64,000 nucleotides of DNA from Dehalobacter sp. 12DCB1 (GTDB lineage Bacteria > Bacillota > Desulfitobacteriia > Desulfitobacteriales > Syntrophobotulaceae), in the NCBI RefSeq assembly GCF_004343605.1, contig NZ_POSF01000002.1:124001-188000 (forward strand). The letters are read 5' to 3'. How positions within the stretch are numbered: position 1 is the stretch's first letter; each line of letters opens with the position of its first letter. A program made the position numbers and the translations under genes. Below are positions 9,192-17,584 of this stretch, piece by piece. The notes below the pieces were generated by a model. That model worked only from the letters and a program-made list of their open reading frames with translations. It ran no database searches and was not told the DNA's origin.

Positions 9192-10426
9192 TGAAAGTTA
9201 TCTATTACGACTGTTTCAGCGGCATAAGTGGAGATATGAATCTCGGAGCGATGCTCGATCTTGGCATCCCAAAGGATCATCTACTCGCTGAGCTGGCTAA
9301 ACTTCAAATCAATGAGCAATATACAATGAACATCCGTTCTGAAAGCAAGCATGGAATTGAAGGCACACGCGTAGAGATAACGGTTGAAGATCCCGTGAAC
9401 CACCATTCCATCCAGCAGGCGAGAGCGTTGGCTGATATCACTAAAATGATCAGGGAAAGTGATTTGTCAGCAGCTGTGAAAGACAGAAGCATCCGGACAT
9501 TTTCCATTCTGGCGGATGCGGAAGCAAGGGTTCATGGAATAAAGGCCGATCAGGTCCATTTTCATGAGGTCGGGGCTGTGGATGCGATTCTCGATATTGT
9601 CGGGTCGGCTGTTTGTCTGGAATATTTGCAAGCTGACAGGATCGTTGCTTCCAGTGTGGAACTTGGTGGTGGATTTGTGCGCTGTGAACACGGCCTGCTT
9701 CCGGTTCCTGCACCAGCCGTAACAGAGCTGCTCCAGGGTGTCCCGGTAAAGACCGGAATCGTGCCTTTTGAGACAACGACGCCTACAGGAGCGGCTATTC
9801 TGGCTGCGAATGTTCAAGAATATACAGACAATGCGGATATAATCATTCACCGGATCGGTTATGGGATTGGCCGGCAGGATTTGGAAATACCCAATATTCT
9901 ACGGGTATATCTTGGGGAGAGAGCGGAAAAGACTGCTCCCGGATTCAGACAGCAGGAAAGACAGTGGATGCTGGAAACGAATATTGATGATATGAATCCG
10001 GAATTCTATGAATATATTGAAGAAAAGATGGTTGCTGCCGGAGCCCTGGACGTCTTTAAAACCCCGGTGATCATGAAGAAGGGGCGACCGGGGTCAAAAT
10101 TAAGCGCTTTAGTCAATAAGGAAGCGATTTCAGCTGTCAGGGAAGTTATTTTGCGGGAAACATCGGCGATTGGCTTACGCAGCTATCCAGTTGAAAAAAC
10201 GATGCTCCGCCGGGAGAATATGCTGGTGCAGACTAGGTACGGTCCGGTCAATGTAAAATGTTCTTATTTGGATGCGGAAAGAATCAAATCAAAACCTGAA
10301 TATGAAGACTGTAAAAGACTTGCCAGGGAGCATGACCTTCCCTTAAGCGAAATCTATGCCGAAGTTTACAGGCTGCTATCCAAAGGCAATCGATCCGGAG
10401 CTTTAGATCAAGAGAGGAAGAACTGA
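9191..10426 (+). CDS. larC: Nickel-pincer cofactor biosynthesis protein LarC (nickel insertion, CTP-dependent cyclometallase)
   Basis: 411 residues as one uninterrupted frame (in Lactobacillus plantarum it is split into larC1/larC2 and joined by frameshifting). The N-terminal MKVIYYDCFSGISGDMNLGA and the later HFHEVGAVDAILDIVG are LarC hallmarks; the C-terminal half includes LETNIDDMNPE. LarC inserts nickel into pyridinium-3,5-bisthiocarboxylate mononucleotide, the cofactor of lactate racemase and related LarA enzymes. The start at 9191 overlaps the stop of the preceding small ORF; an in-frame open stretch reaches back to 9002 but lacks similarity. larA, larB and larE are not in the window. 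Confidence 0.93.
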   Translation: MKVIYYDCFSGISGDMNLGAMLDLGIPKDHLLAELAKLQINEQYTMNIRSESKHGIEGTRVEITVEDPVNHHSIQQARALADITKMIRESDLSAAVKDRSIRTFSILADAEARVHGIKADQVHFHEVGAVDAILDIVGSAVCLEYLQADRIVASSVELGGGFVRCEHGLLPVPAPAVTELLQGVPVKTGIVPFETTTPTGAAILAANVQEYTDNADIIIHRIGYGIGRQDLEIPNILRVYLGERAEKTAPGFRQQERQWMLETNIDDMNPEFYEYIEEKMVAAGALDVFKTPVIMKKGRPGSKLSALVNKEAISAVREVILRETSAIGLRSYPVEKTMLRRENMLVQTRYGPVNVKCSYLDAERIKSKPEYEDCKRLAREHDLPLSEIYAEVYRLLSKGNRSGALDQERKN

Positions 10427-10428
10427 AC

Positions 10429-11058
10429 GTGTTTTCATTATCTGCGGTCCTGCTGTTTATTACCTCGTCCATTGTACTGATCTTGGCACCCGGTCCGGAC
10501 ATTGTATTTTTGATAACCCAGGGTATAGCCAAGGGAAAGAAGGCAGGCATTTTTACCTCAATCGGGCTGACGCTGGGTAATTCGGTTCATACGTTGGCCG
10601 CGGCGCTGGGGCTATCTGTCATATTTAAGACGTCAGAAGTCGCCTTTGTTCTGTTTAAAACCTGCGGGGCGCTTTATCTTTTTTATTTGGCATATAAAGC
10701 GATCAAACATCGGAATGACCCGCTGACTGCCGATGTTGACCAACAAGGGTCCGATCACCGCGGCCTGCTGCTGCGAGGTTTCTATATGAATGTTTTCAAT
10801 CCGAAAGTTGCCCTTTTTTTCCTGGCATTCCTGCCGCAGTTTGTCAATTCTGAATTTGGCAGCGTTCCTTTGCAGATGATTTTCTTAGGGCTTATCTTTA
10901 TGGGGCTTGTTGCGCTGATTTTTGGATTTATCGGTTACTCGGCCGGTTCTCTAGGAAATTGGATTTTAAAGAAGCCCGGGTTTTCCAAGGTTATAAATAT
11001 TGTCTCGGCGACCATTTTTGGAGCACTCGGCTTTAAGCTTCTGACCAGCGCGAGATAA
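10429..11058 (+). CDS. LysE/RhtB-family amino-acid or metabolite exporter
   Basis: 209 residues with about six membrane helices. The opening segment APGPDIVFLITQGIAKGKKAG and the middle FYMNVFNPKVALFFLAFLPQF are the LysE/RhtB signatures. Probably exports an amino acid or homoserine-like compound; the substrate cannot be read from sequence. The GTG start follows AGAGAGGAAG and lies 2 bp after larC, so it is probably in the same transcript. Confidence 0.88.
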   Translation: MFSLSAVLLFITSSIVLILAPGPDIVFLITQGIAKGKKAGIFTSIGLTLGNSVHTLAAALGLSVIFKTSEVAFVLFKTCGALYLFYLAYKAIKHRNDPLTADVDQQGSDHRGLLLRGFYMNVFNPKVALFFLAFLPQFVNSEFGSVPLQMIFLGLIFMGLVALIFGFIGYSAGSLGNWILKKPGFSKVINIVSATIFGALGFKLLTSAR

Positions 11059-11124
11059 ACACGAACTTCGAATGAATGATGAAGAAATGAATAAATCATA
11101 GACTAAATCAAAGGAGCAATCATA

Positions 11125-12066
11125 ATGGAGACGAAATCATCCCCTTCGGGGGCCAAGATGCAATCAAATCGCAGGAAGGTTTTATGGCGGCTGTTTCGTC
11201 CGCACACCCTTACGGCCTCATTCATACCGGTTCTGATTGGCTCGGTGCTGGCTTGGCAGATCAGAAACGGCTTAAACTGGGGACTGGTAGCGGCAATGCT
11301 GATTGCTTCAATCTTAATCCAGGCAGCCACGAATATGTTTAATGAGTATTACGATTTTATCCGGGGACTGGATACAGCGGAATCCGTTGGCATTGCCGGT
11401 GCGATAACCAGGGACGGAATAAAAGCAGGGACAGTTCTGAGTCTGGCTTTGGTTTGTTTGCTGATTGCGTCACTGCTGGGTATTTACATCTGCAGTAGCA
11501 GCAGTTGGTGGCTGGCCCTGATTGGCCTGGGCTGTATGGCTGTCGGTTATTTGTACACAGGTGGGCCTTACCCGATTGCCTATACGCCTTTTGGAGAATT
11601 GCTGGCCGGGCTCTTTATGGGATCAGGAATTATTTTGATTGCCTATTTTGTTCAGACCGGCAGCATTAACTGGGACGTCTTTTTAATTTCTGTTCCGAAT
11701 CTGATTCTAATCGGAGCAATCATGATGTCCAACAACATACGTGACCGGGAAGGGGATCAGATGAACGGGCGTCATACGCTCGCCATTTTGTTGGGACACC
11801 GCAGGGCTGTACAATTCATGGCGGGAATGTTCCTGGTGGCCAATCTTTGGGTAGTTGTACTTACCCTGGCAGATGTTCTGCCTGTCTGGGCACTATTGGT
11901 CCTGCTGAGTATTCCGAATGCTCTTCAGGCCTTGAACGGATTCCGTAACAAAAAATTCCCGGCTGAAATGATGCCGGGAATGAAAAGTGTGGCTCAGACC
12001 AATACACTTTTTGGGATTTTACTTACCATTGGTTTGTTAATTGAAGTAGGCGTAAGTCAACTGTAA
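11125..12066 (+). CDS. menA: 1,4-dihydroxy-2-naphthoate polyprenyltransferase
   Basis: Integral membrane UbiA-type prenyltransferase, 313 residues and about nine helices, that attaches the polyprenyl tail to dihydroxynaphthoate in menaquinone synthesis. The first Asp-rich motif is NMFNEYYDFIRGLDTAES and the second is NNIRDREGDQMNGRHTLAI, as in MenA. AAAGGAGC precedes the ATG. It implies menaquinone-based electron transport in the host. The remaining men genes are not nearby. Confidence 0.92.
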   Translation: METKSSPSGAKMQSNRRKVLWRLFRPHTLTASFIPVLIGSVLAWQIRNGLNWGLVAAMLIASILIQAATNMFNEYYDFIRGLDTAESVGIAGAITRDGIKAGTVLSLALVCLLIASLLGIYICSSSSWWLALIGLGCMAVGYLYTGGPYPIAYTPFGELLAGLFMGSGIILIAYFVQTGSINWDVFLISVPNLILIGAIMMSNNIRDREGDQMNGRHTLAILLGHRRAVQFMAGMFLVANLWVVVLTLADVLPVWALLVLLSIPNALQALNGFRNKKFPAEMMPGMKSVAQTNTLFGILLTIGLLIEVGVSQL

Positions 12067-12122
12067 TAGAACGAAAAGCGAAAGGCAGTGGAACTACCGG
12101 TTCAGAGGCATGAGCAGTGCTA

Positions 12123-13928
12123 TCATGGAGCAGAGACTCTATATCTCTCCACAGTGCTCAGTAAGGAAGCGGCGAGTTCCGTTTCGACGTGGGTAACTTG
12201 TTCGTCATAGACGACTTCAAGAACTTTCGTATTCGCATATAGCCAGGCCAAGGCGGCTCCATCCGAAACAGGAATTTCCAGACTAACCCGAATGAGGTCA
12301 CTGAACAGTTCTTTCTCGATGGCCTGCTTCAGTTCTTCCAACCCGCTCCTCTGCAAAGCAGAAATTTCTACAATGGGCCGTGTTTCGCGCCACAAGCTGA
12401 TCCGGTTATCCGGATGCAAACGGTCAACTTTATTGAGGACAATCAGGGTCGGTTTACTGCCTGCACCAAGTTCTGCCAGGATTTCATCAACAATCCGGAT
12501 GTGGTCTTCGACCTGGGGATCAGCAGCATCAGCCACAATCAAAATCTGGTCGGATAATACGACTTCCTCCAGGGTTGATTTAAAGGCATCGAGCAAATTA
12601 GGCGGAAGTCTTCGAATAAAGCCCACCGTATCGGAAAGCAGGACCGTACTGCCGTTATTTAAAGGAAGCTTGCGGGTTGTCGGATCAAGCGTAGCAAACA
12701 GTTTGTCCTCGGCCAAGACATCCGAGCCGCACAACGCATTTAAAAGGGTAGATTTCCCGGCGTTGGTATAACCGACAATGGACAGAACCGGGATATTGTT
12801 TTTTTGGCGGTTTCCGCGGAGAACGCCGCGTTGTCTACGGATATCGTCAAGGCGTTCTCTCAGATGAGCGATCCGGGAGCGGATATGACGACGGTCGGTT
12901 TCCAGTTTTGTTTCACCCGGTCCCCTTGTTCCGATGCCGCCTCCAAGACGGGAAAGCGCCACACCGGTTCCTGTCAGGCGGGGAAGTCTGTATTCGAGCT
13001 GGGCTAGCTCTACTTGCAGGATTCCTTCCCTGGAACGGGCATGCTGGGCGAATATATCCAGAATCAGGCCTGTACGGGACAGAACTTTCAACCCCAGCTT
13101 TTCTTCGAGGATGCGCTGCTGGGTGCCGGTTAATTCTTCGTCGAAGATAACCAGATCAGCCTGGCTTGTCTGAATCATTTGCTGAAGTTCTTCGAGCTTG
13201 CCCGGGCCGATGATCGTTGAGGAATCGCGGGTTTCTTTTTTTTGCATTAAATGGCCGACAATCAAGGCTCCGGCTGTTTTGGCCAGCTCTTCAAGCTCGG
13301 CAAACGAGACTTCCGCTTCGCTGATTCCGTACAAGTCTCTGCTGTACCGTGTCTGCAGTCCAACCAGTATGGCACGTTCACTTGTTTTGGCTTTTTCTGC
13401 AGGCAATTTCCTGAGTATATTGTCGGCATCTTCGATATTTTGAAAGAGCAACGTAAAGTCATCTATATCAGCCGCAAGGGGTCCGAAAATATTGACCTCC
13501 TCAATGTTCGTGGGTGACAGAATGCCGACATAAAGGTCTTCAGCCCGATTATTCCGGATCCCGATGGCAATCATTGCATCAAGATTCAACTGCTTCAGAG
13601 AACTGATGTCCATGGAAGACAATGAACCACTGCTTTTCGGATGGGTATGAATACAGCGGGTGCCCGAAAGGCGCTGCAGGCTGCATTTCTGCTCCACTTC
13701 AGCCAGCTTCACGGTACTGTGATTTCCTATACTGACATCGGTGATCCGGCCTTTACGGTCGGCATACACGGCAATTTCCTTGTTCACCTGCGAAGAAATT
13801 TCGGCAAGTTGTTCAATGAGTTCCTGTGTCCACAAATGGTCTCTAGGAATTTGGTAAGTATAAAAACCGTTTAATTTTTTAAGAATACTGTTTTTTACAC
13901 CTTCTATTTCACCGTTAACCTGTGGCAA
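12123..13928 (-). CDS. hflX: GTPase HflX with an N-terminal JAMM-like extension
   Basis: Ribosome-associated GTPase that splits stalled or hibernating 70S. About 601 residues, some 180 longer than the usual HflX. The normal part starts near residue 184 (ERAILVGLQT), with IIGPGKLEEL, GPGETKLETDRR, G1 GYTNAGKS (386-393), DTVG and NKVD. The extra N-terminus contains HTHP at 94-97 followed by S104 and D107, exactly the HxH-x7-SxxD metal motif of JAMM/MPN+ peptidases, with E51 (KEIAVY) as a candidate glutamate. TTG at 13928 is chosen because GGGAGG lies 8 nt upstream; TTG at 13934 is too close. Divergent from nothing; convergent with menA. Confidence 0.93.
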   Translation of the reverse strand: MPQVNGEIEGVKNSILKKLNGFYTYQIPRDHLWTQELIEQLAEISSQVNKEIAVYADRKGRITDVSIGNHSTVKLAEVEQKCSLQRLSGTRCIHTHPKSSGSLSSMDISSLKQLNLDAMIAIGIRNNRAEDLYVGILSPTNIEEVNIFGPLAADIDDFTLLFQNIEDADNILRKLPAEKAKTSERAILVGLQTRYSRDLYGISEAEVSFAELEELAKTAGALIVGHLMQKKETRDSSTIIGPGKLEELQQMIQTSQADLVIFDEELTGTQQRILEEKLGLKVLSRTGLILDIFAQHARSREGILQVELAQLEYRLPRLTGTGVALSRLGGGIGTRGPGETKLETDRRHIRSRIAHLRERLDDIRRQRGVLRGNRQKNNIPVLSIVGYTNAGKSTLLNALCGSDVLAEDKLFATLDPTTRKLPLNNGSTVLLSDTVGFIRRLPPNLLDAFKSTLEEVVLSDQILIVADAADPQVEDHIRIVDEILAELGAGSKPTLIVLNKVDRLHPDNRISLWRETRPIVEISALQRSGLEELKQAIEKELFSDLIRVSLEIPVSDGAALAWLYANTKVLEVVYDEQVTHVETELAASLLSTVERYRVSAP

Positions 13929-14044
13929 AGGCAATTCCTCCCTGTGGTAAGATTAGGAAAGAAGACGTTGATCATGTGTAATAACAGTATTATATCACTG
14001 AATCCAGTCATTCCCTAAAGATCAGAGGAAAGGCCGTAAACAAA

Positions 14045-14596
14045 TTAGTCATTTTTGACAGATATAGAATCCAGGATCAAACGAATGGCACTGCTCGTGC
14101 TGTCCGGGAAAAAAGCCTGGTCCGTAAAAAAGGAGATTCTGACAACTTCATTATTATCATTTAATTCCAGCCAGTATTCCTGCGAGCTGATAACATTTTC
14201 GCCAAAATCAGCTGACCAGCTTTCTTCAAATCCGCTCCAATGATTTAAGGACGTACGTTTTAGAACATAACTTATAAAGTTATAAGTACTTCTGGCTTTA
14301 CTGTCTTGAAGGAAATGCTCAAGGTCGGCTGTCCGCCAGATCTGGAGATATCCCCTGAAGCTGAGTTTATTGTCCGTAAAATAGATGTTCAGACGCATTT
14401 CCTCTCCTTTGTCGGGAGTCAAATGCACTTCAGTTGTAGCTGGAAATTGTGCTTTGACTGCATAATTATCCACCTGATATTCATACGTCCGGTCGTTTTG
14501 GAAGGATGCAATTGCCGGTCCTTCCAGATATAGATATTGGATTAGCAAGGCAATAACCACGGCGAATGCGGTCTTTAATAATGTTTTTATCTGCAT
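14045..14596 (-). CDS. Exported or membrane-anchored protein of unknown function
   Basis: 183 residues. An N-terminal hydrophobic segment (about 7-24, LKTAFAVVIALLIQYLYLEG) looks like a signal peptide or anchor, leaving a 155-residue soluble extracytoplasmic domain rich in aromatic and acidic residues. GGAAAGGAG precedes the ATG. The sequence reads as a genuine gene, with a mirror frame offering nothing better. I do not recognise the family. It ends about 115 bp from the start of hflX and is divergent from the ytr-like operon. Confidence 0.7.
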   Translation of the reverse strand: MQIKTLLKTAFAVVIALLIQYLYLEGPAIASFQNDRTYEYQVDNYAVKAQFPATTEVHLTPDKGEEMRLNIYFTDNKLSFRGYLQIWRTADLEHFLQDSKARSTYNFISYVLKRTSLNHWSGFEESWSADFGENVISSQEYWLELNDNNEVVRISFFTDQAFFPDSTSSAIRLILDSISVKND

Positions 14597-14692
14597 AGCT
14601 ACTCCTTTCCGACATAGTCTTACATATCTTTTTATGAGTGCCTTTTGAAACGGTTATTGAATTTTATGAAAGAAACGAACAATAAAGAATCG

Positions 14693-14749
14693 TTGACAAG
14701 AGAGAGCATACTGTGTATATTATATATATACAGTATGCTCTCTCTTGTC
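14693..14749 (+). promoter_or_regulatory. Sigma-A promoter embedded in a 20-bp perfect inverted repeat (GntR/YtrA operator)
   Basis: Arms GACAAGAGAGAGCATACTGT (14695-14714) and its exact reverse complement (14730-14749) flank a 15-nt AT centre. TTGACA (14693-14698) and TATATT (14716-14721), 17 bp apart, place the promoter inside the palindrome, so a dimeric regulator bound here would block transcription. It lies 32 bp upstream of the GntR-family gene, fitting autoregulation. Confidence 0.85.
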
Positions 14750-14781
14750 CGGGTTTAGCTTTAAATAAATGAGGATGATGC

Positions 14782-15174
14782 ATGAATATCATTATTTCAC
14801 ACATGAGCGGAGAACCAATCTATCAGCAAATCATCAATCAGATCAAAACATTGATCCTGGCGGGAGATCTGACCGAGGGGGAAATACTTCCTTCGATCAG
14901 GCAGCTTGGGAAGGATTTGCGTATTAGTGTCATTACAACTAAAAGAGCCTATGAGGAATTGGAACGAGAGAGGTTTATTTACTCTGTTCCGGGAAAAGGG
15001 TCTTTTGTTGCTCTGCAAAATTGTGAGGCAAGAATTGAAAATAAACGGAAACAAATTGAAGAAATGTTGAAGCACGTTATCAAGGAAAGCAGGCTTCTGA
15101 ATTTAGGCCTTGCTGAAATCACAGAAATATTAAAGAACGTTTATGAAAGATATGACCCTGGTAAGGTAAGATAA
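14782..15174 (+). CDS. ytrA: GntR-family transcriptional regulator, YtrA subfamily
   Basis: 130 residues: an N-terminal winged helix (PIYQQIINQIKTLILAGDLT, LPSIRQLGKDLRISVITTKRAYEELERE) and only a short helical dimerisation tail, which defines the YtrA group. These repress ABC transporter operons and in Bacillus respond to cell-envelope antibiotics. An ABC ATPase gene follows 13 bp downstream, and a 20-bp palindrome covers the promoter. The effector is not known. Confidence 0.9.
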   Translation: MNIIISHMSGEPIYQQIINQIKTLILAGDLTEGEILPSIRQLGKDLRISVITTKRAYEELERERFIYSVPGKGSFVALQNCEARIENKRKQIEEMLKHVIKESRLLNLGLAEITEILKNVYERYDPGKVR

Positions 15175-15187
15175 GGGGGATAATAAA

Positions 15188-16093
15188 GTGAACGAAGCAG
15201 ATCCTGTCAGAAGGAACAGCAACAGTCTGATCCTGGAAATCCAGGGATTAGGAAAACATTTTTCGGAGTTTGAGATTTCAGATGTCACATTCAGTCTGGA
15301 AAAAGGTTATGTAATGGGGCTTATCGGGCCAAATGGCTCAGGCAAGACCACAACGATTAAACTGATCATGAATCTCCTGAAAAAAGACAGGGGGGAGGTC
15401 AAAGTATTTGGTCTGGATCATGTGAAAGATGAAAAAGAAATTAAAAACAAAATCGGATTTGTTTACGATGAAAATCATTATTATGGCGTATTGACAATTG
15501 AGCAAATGAAAAAAATTGTGGCACCGATGTATCAATACTGGGATGAACGTTTATTTCAAAAGTATCTAAAAGATTTCGGCTTAAACCCAAAACAAAAAAT
15601 TGATAAGTTATCCAAAGGAATGAAAACAAAGTTTTCTTTGGCCATGGCGCTTTCTCATCACGCGGAGCTGATTATCCTGGATGAACCGACATCCGGTCTG
15701 GATCCTGTGTTCAGAAACGAACTGCTCGAAATTCTTTACTCTCTAATGCAGGATGAAAATAAAGCCATACTTTTTTCTACGCATATTACTTCAGATTTGG
15801 AGAGGATTGCAGATTATATTACGTTTATCAATCAGGGCAGAGTCGTATTTACCAGTGAAAAAGATCAGGTTCTGGAGCGATTTTCTCTAGTTAAGGGCCC
15901 CAATTACCTGCTAGAGTCTTCTCTGGAAAAACAATTCATTGGTCTACGCAAAAGCAGTGTCGGCTTTGAAGGGCTGACAGCTGATTTGGAGGTTATCTTG
16001 CCAGCGCTGAAAGAAAAGATCATTGTCGAAAGGCCCACGCTGGATGAAATTATGATTTATCTAGTTAACAGAACAGGAATGGGGGTAACGTAA
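15188..16093 (+). CDS. ABC transporter ATP-binding protein (YtrB-like)
   Basis: 301 residues. Walker A is GPNGSGKTT, the signature is LSKGMKTKFSLAMAL, Walker B is LIILDEPTSGLD and the switch histidine is STHIT. It powers the membrane protein encoded by the next gene. GTG start behind AAGGGGGA. The subfamily is that found next to YtrA regulators, with envelope-stress or antibiotic-related roles in Bacillus; the actual substrate here is unknown. Confidence 0.93.
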   Translation: MNEADPVRRNSNSLILEIQGLGKHFSEFEISDVTFSLEKGYVMGLIGPNGSGKTTTIKLIMNLLKKDRGEVKVFGLDHVKDEKEIKNKIGFVYDENHYYGVLTIEQMKKIVAPMYQYWDERLFQKYLKDFGLNPKQKIDKLSKGMKTKFSLAMALSHHAELIILDEPTSGLDPVFRNELLEILYSLMQDENKAILFSTHITSDLERIADYITFINQGRVVFTSEKDQVLERFSLVKGPNYLLESSLEKQFIGLRKSSVGFEGLTADLEVILPALKEKIIVERPTLDEIMIYLVNRTGMGVT

Positions 16094-16095
16094 AA

Positions 16096-16773
16096 GTGTG
16101 GCGAATCATACTAAAAGATTTAATGGTTCAAAAAAGTAATATTTTCATTATTCTCTTCTTGTGCATCTCGATCTCGGGCACGATGTACAGAAGTCCGGGA
16201 ATAGCGGGAGTGCAACTTCTGTTAGGTGTCTATTTCATGCTGATTTATGCAAATAGTTATGATTTCAAATATAATGGGGAAATCATGATCAACAGTCTTC
16301 CAATAAACAGAAAAGAAATTGTTTTAGCCAAATATCTGTCTGCAATTGTCTATGCGCTGATTATCATGGTTATCATCATTCCGGAAAGTATGATTCTTTA
16401 TCTATTTAATTTCCCCGGCTTGACGGGCGGTATCCAGGGCATTGTAAGTTTTCTCGGAATTGTCGTGTTGCTACTGAGCTTATATATTTCGATTTACCTG
16501 CCCCTCTATTATCGTTTAGGTTATATGCGTTCCAGGTGGGCCAATTTCATCTCTATGTTTGTTATTTTTGGACTTATTGGCGCGGTGGGTCAGTTGACAA
16601 AAATGCCTGCCGATGAATTGGAAACCACAAGTCAGGGATTGGAGCAGCTTATTATGATATTGAATGGGTATGCCGATCCGGTCATTTACCTTATGATGCT
16701 TGTTGTTGGAATTGTTCTGTTGGTACTTTCGTTCAAGGTTTCCGTCCGGATCTATAAAAACAAAGACTTTTAA
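16096..16773 (+). CDS. ABC-2 type permease (YtrC-like)
   Basis: 225 residues with about six hydrophobic helices and the pattern ILKDLMVQK, then SLPINRKEIVLAKYLSAIV, typical of ABC-2 permeases whose coupling helix carries the PxxRxE/xxxK signature. The start codon is GTG two bases after the ATPase stop, so the two subunits are co-translated. A terminator follows. The substrate is unknown. Confidence 0.88.
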   Translation: MWRIILKDLMVQKSNIFIILFLCISISGTMYRSPGIAGVQLLLGVYFMLIYANSYDFKYNGEIMINSLPINRKEIVLAKYLSAIVYALIIMVIIIPESMILYLFNFPGLTGGIQGIVSFLGIVVLLLSLYISIYLPLYYRLGYMRSRWANFISMFVIFGLIGAVGQLTKMPADELETTSQGLEQLIMILNGYADPVIYLMMLVVGIVLLVLSFKVSVRIYKNKDF

Positions 16774-16807
16774 CACTGCCGAGACTGCAGGGGTTTAAAG
16801 ATCTAAA

Positions 16808-16838
16808 GAAAAAAAGGCATCAATTTTGCCTTTTTTGC
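16808..16838 (+). terminator. Intrinsic terminator of the ytr-like operon
   Basis: Stem AAAAAGGCA / TGCCTTTTTT with a 7-nt loop, followed by further T residues. Confidence 0.8.
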
Positions 16839-16919
16839 GTATTATGGTTATTATTGACTTGACACCTTTTCCGATATATCGATTAATACGAAAACTCTGT
16901 TTGGAATTTAAGTGCGAAT

Positions 16920-17315
16920 TTAAGCAGGATAAAGTGAAGAATCGCAATGATCGATTGCGTGATGCTTGATAACGTCAAGAACCGTGTTGATTTTAAACGG
17001 TTTCTGGATAATCCCCTTGAAATTTGTGGTTTTCGGCAGCTTCCTTTCTTCAATATCTGAACCGGAAATCATGATTACCGGGATATCTTTCAGATTTTTT
17101 TGAGCTGAGATCTTCTCAATAAATTCACAGCCATTAAGTATAGGCATGGAATAGTCTGTGAGAATCAAATTAGGGTGAGGGCAGCTCTTCAGCATAGTAA
17201 GAGCTAAATATCCATTTGACGCGATAATTGGAGTATAGCCGTTGCCAATCAGCATTGTTGACAGAAGATTGGCTATACTTGTGTCGTCGTCGATGACCAT
17301 TACAACGGGCCTCAA
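16920..17315 (-). CDS. Single-domain response regulator (CheY/Spo0F-type receiver)
   Basis: 131 residues consisting only of a receiver domain. The acidic pocket is D9-D10-D11, the phosphorylation site is D54 in LILTDYSMP, the switch residue lies in MISGS and the lysine in QKPF. No output domain, so it must act through protein contacts. TTG start 8 nt after AAGGAGG. No histidine kinase is adjacent, so its partner is unknown; gaps on both sides suggest a monocistronic gene. Confidence 0.9.
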   Translation of the reverse strand: MRPVVMVIDDDTSIANLLSTMLIGNGYTPIIASNGYLALTMLKSCPHPNLILTDYSMPILNGCEFIEKISAQKNLKDIPVIMISGSDIEERKLPKTTNFKGIIQKPFKINTVLDVIKHHAIDHCDSSLYPA

Positions 17316-17584
17316 CTGTCGTTCCTCCTTCTAAAATTTTCTTATTTTGCAACCTTTATCAGTATACACTACAATAAGGAAGAAAAATGTTGATGCCTGT
17401 CAAAGGCCAAAAAAAAATAATTTGACTGTTTTTTAGAAGAAAATTGTTTATTTCCAATGGTTTTAAAGCCTGTCCATTTATTTTGGTTATAGAAAGAAAT
17501 CTTATTTATGTAAAAAAGTTAGTAAATAATGTAATTTTTTGATGTGGATTATGCTTAAAATTTAGCTTTACTGGAGTGTTTGAT
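17316..17584. other. AT-rich divergent intergenic region
   Basis: About 270 bp between the receiver gene and the RNA methyltransferase gene. It must hold both promoters. TATACT on the minus strand near 17363-17368 is a possible -10 box without a clear -35. No hairpin or ORF stands out. Confidence 0.4.

Noticed and set aside
9450-9850. Two overlapping minus-strand frames inside larC
   Set aside because: Shadow frames; larC is intact and conserved across the interval.
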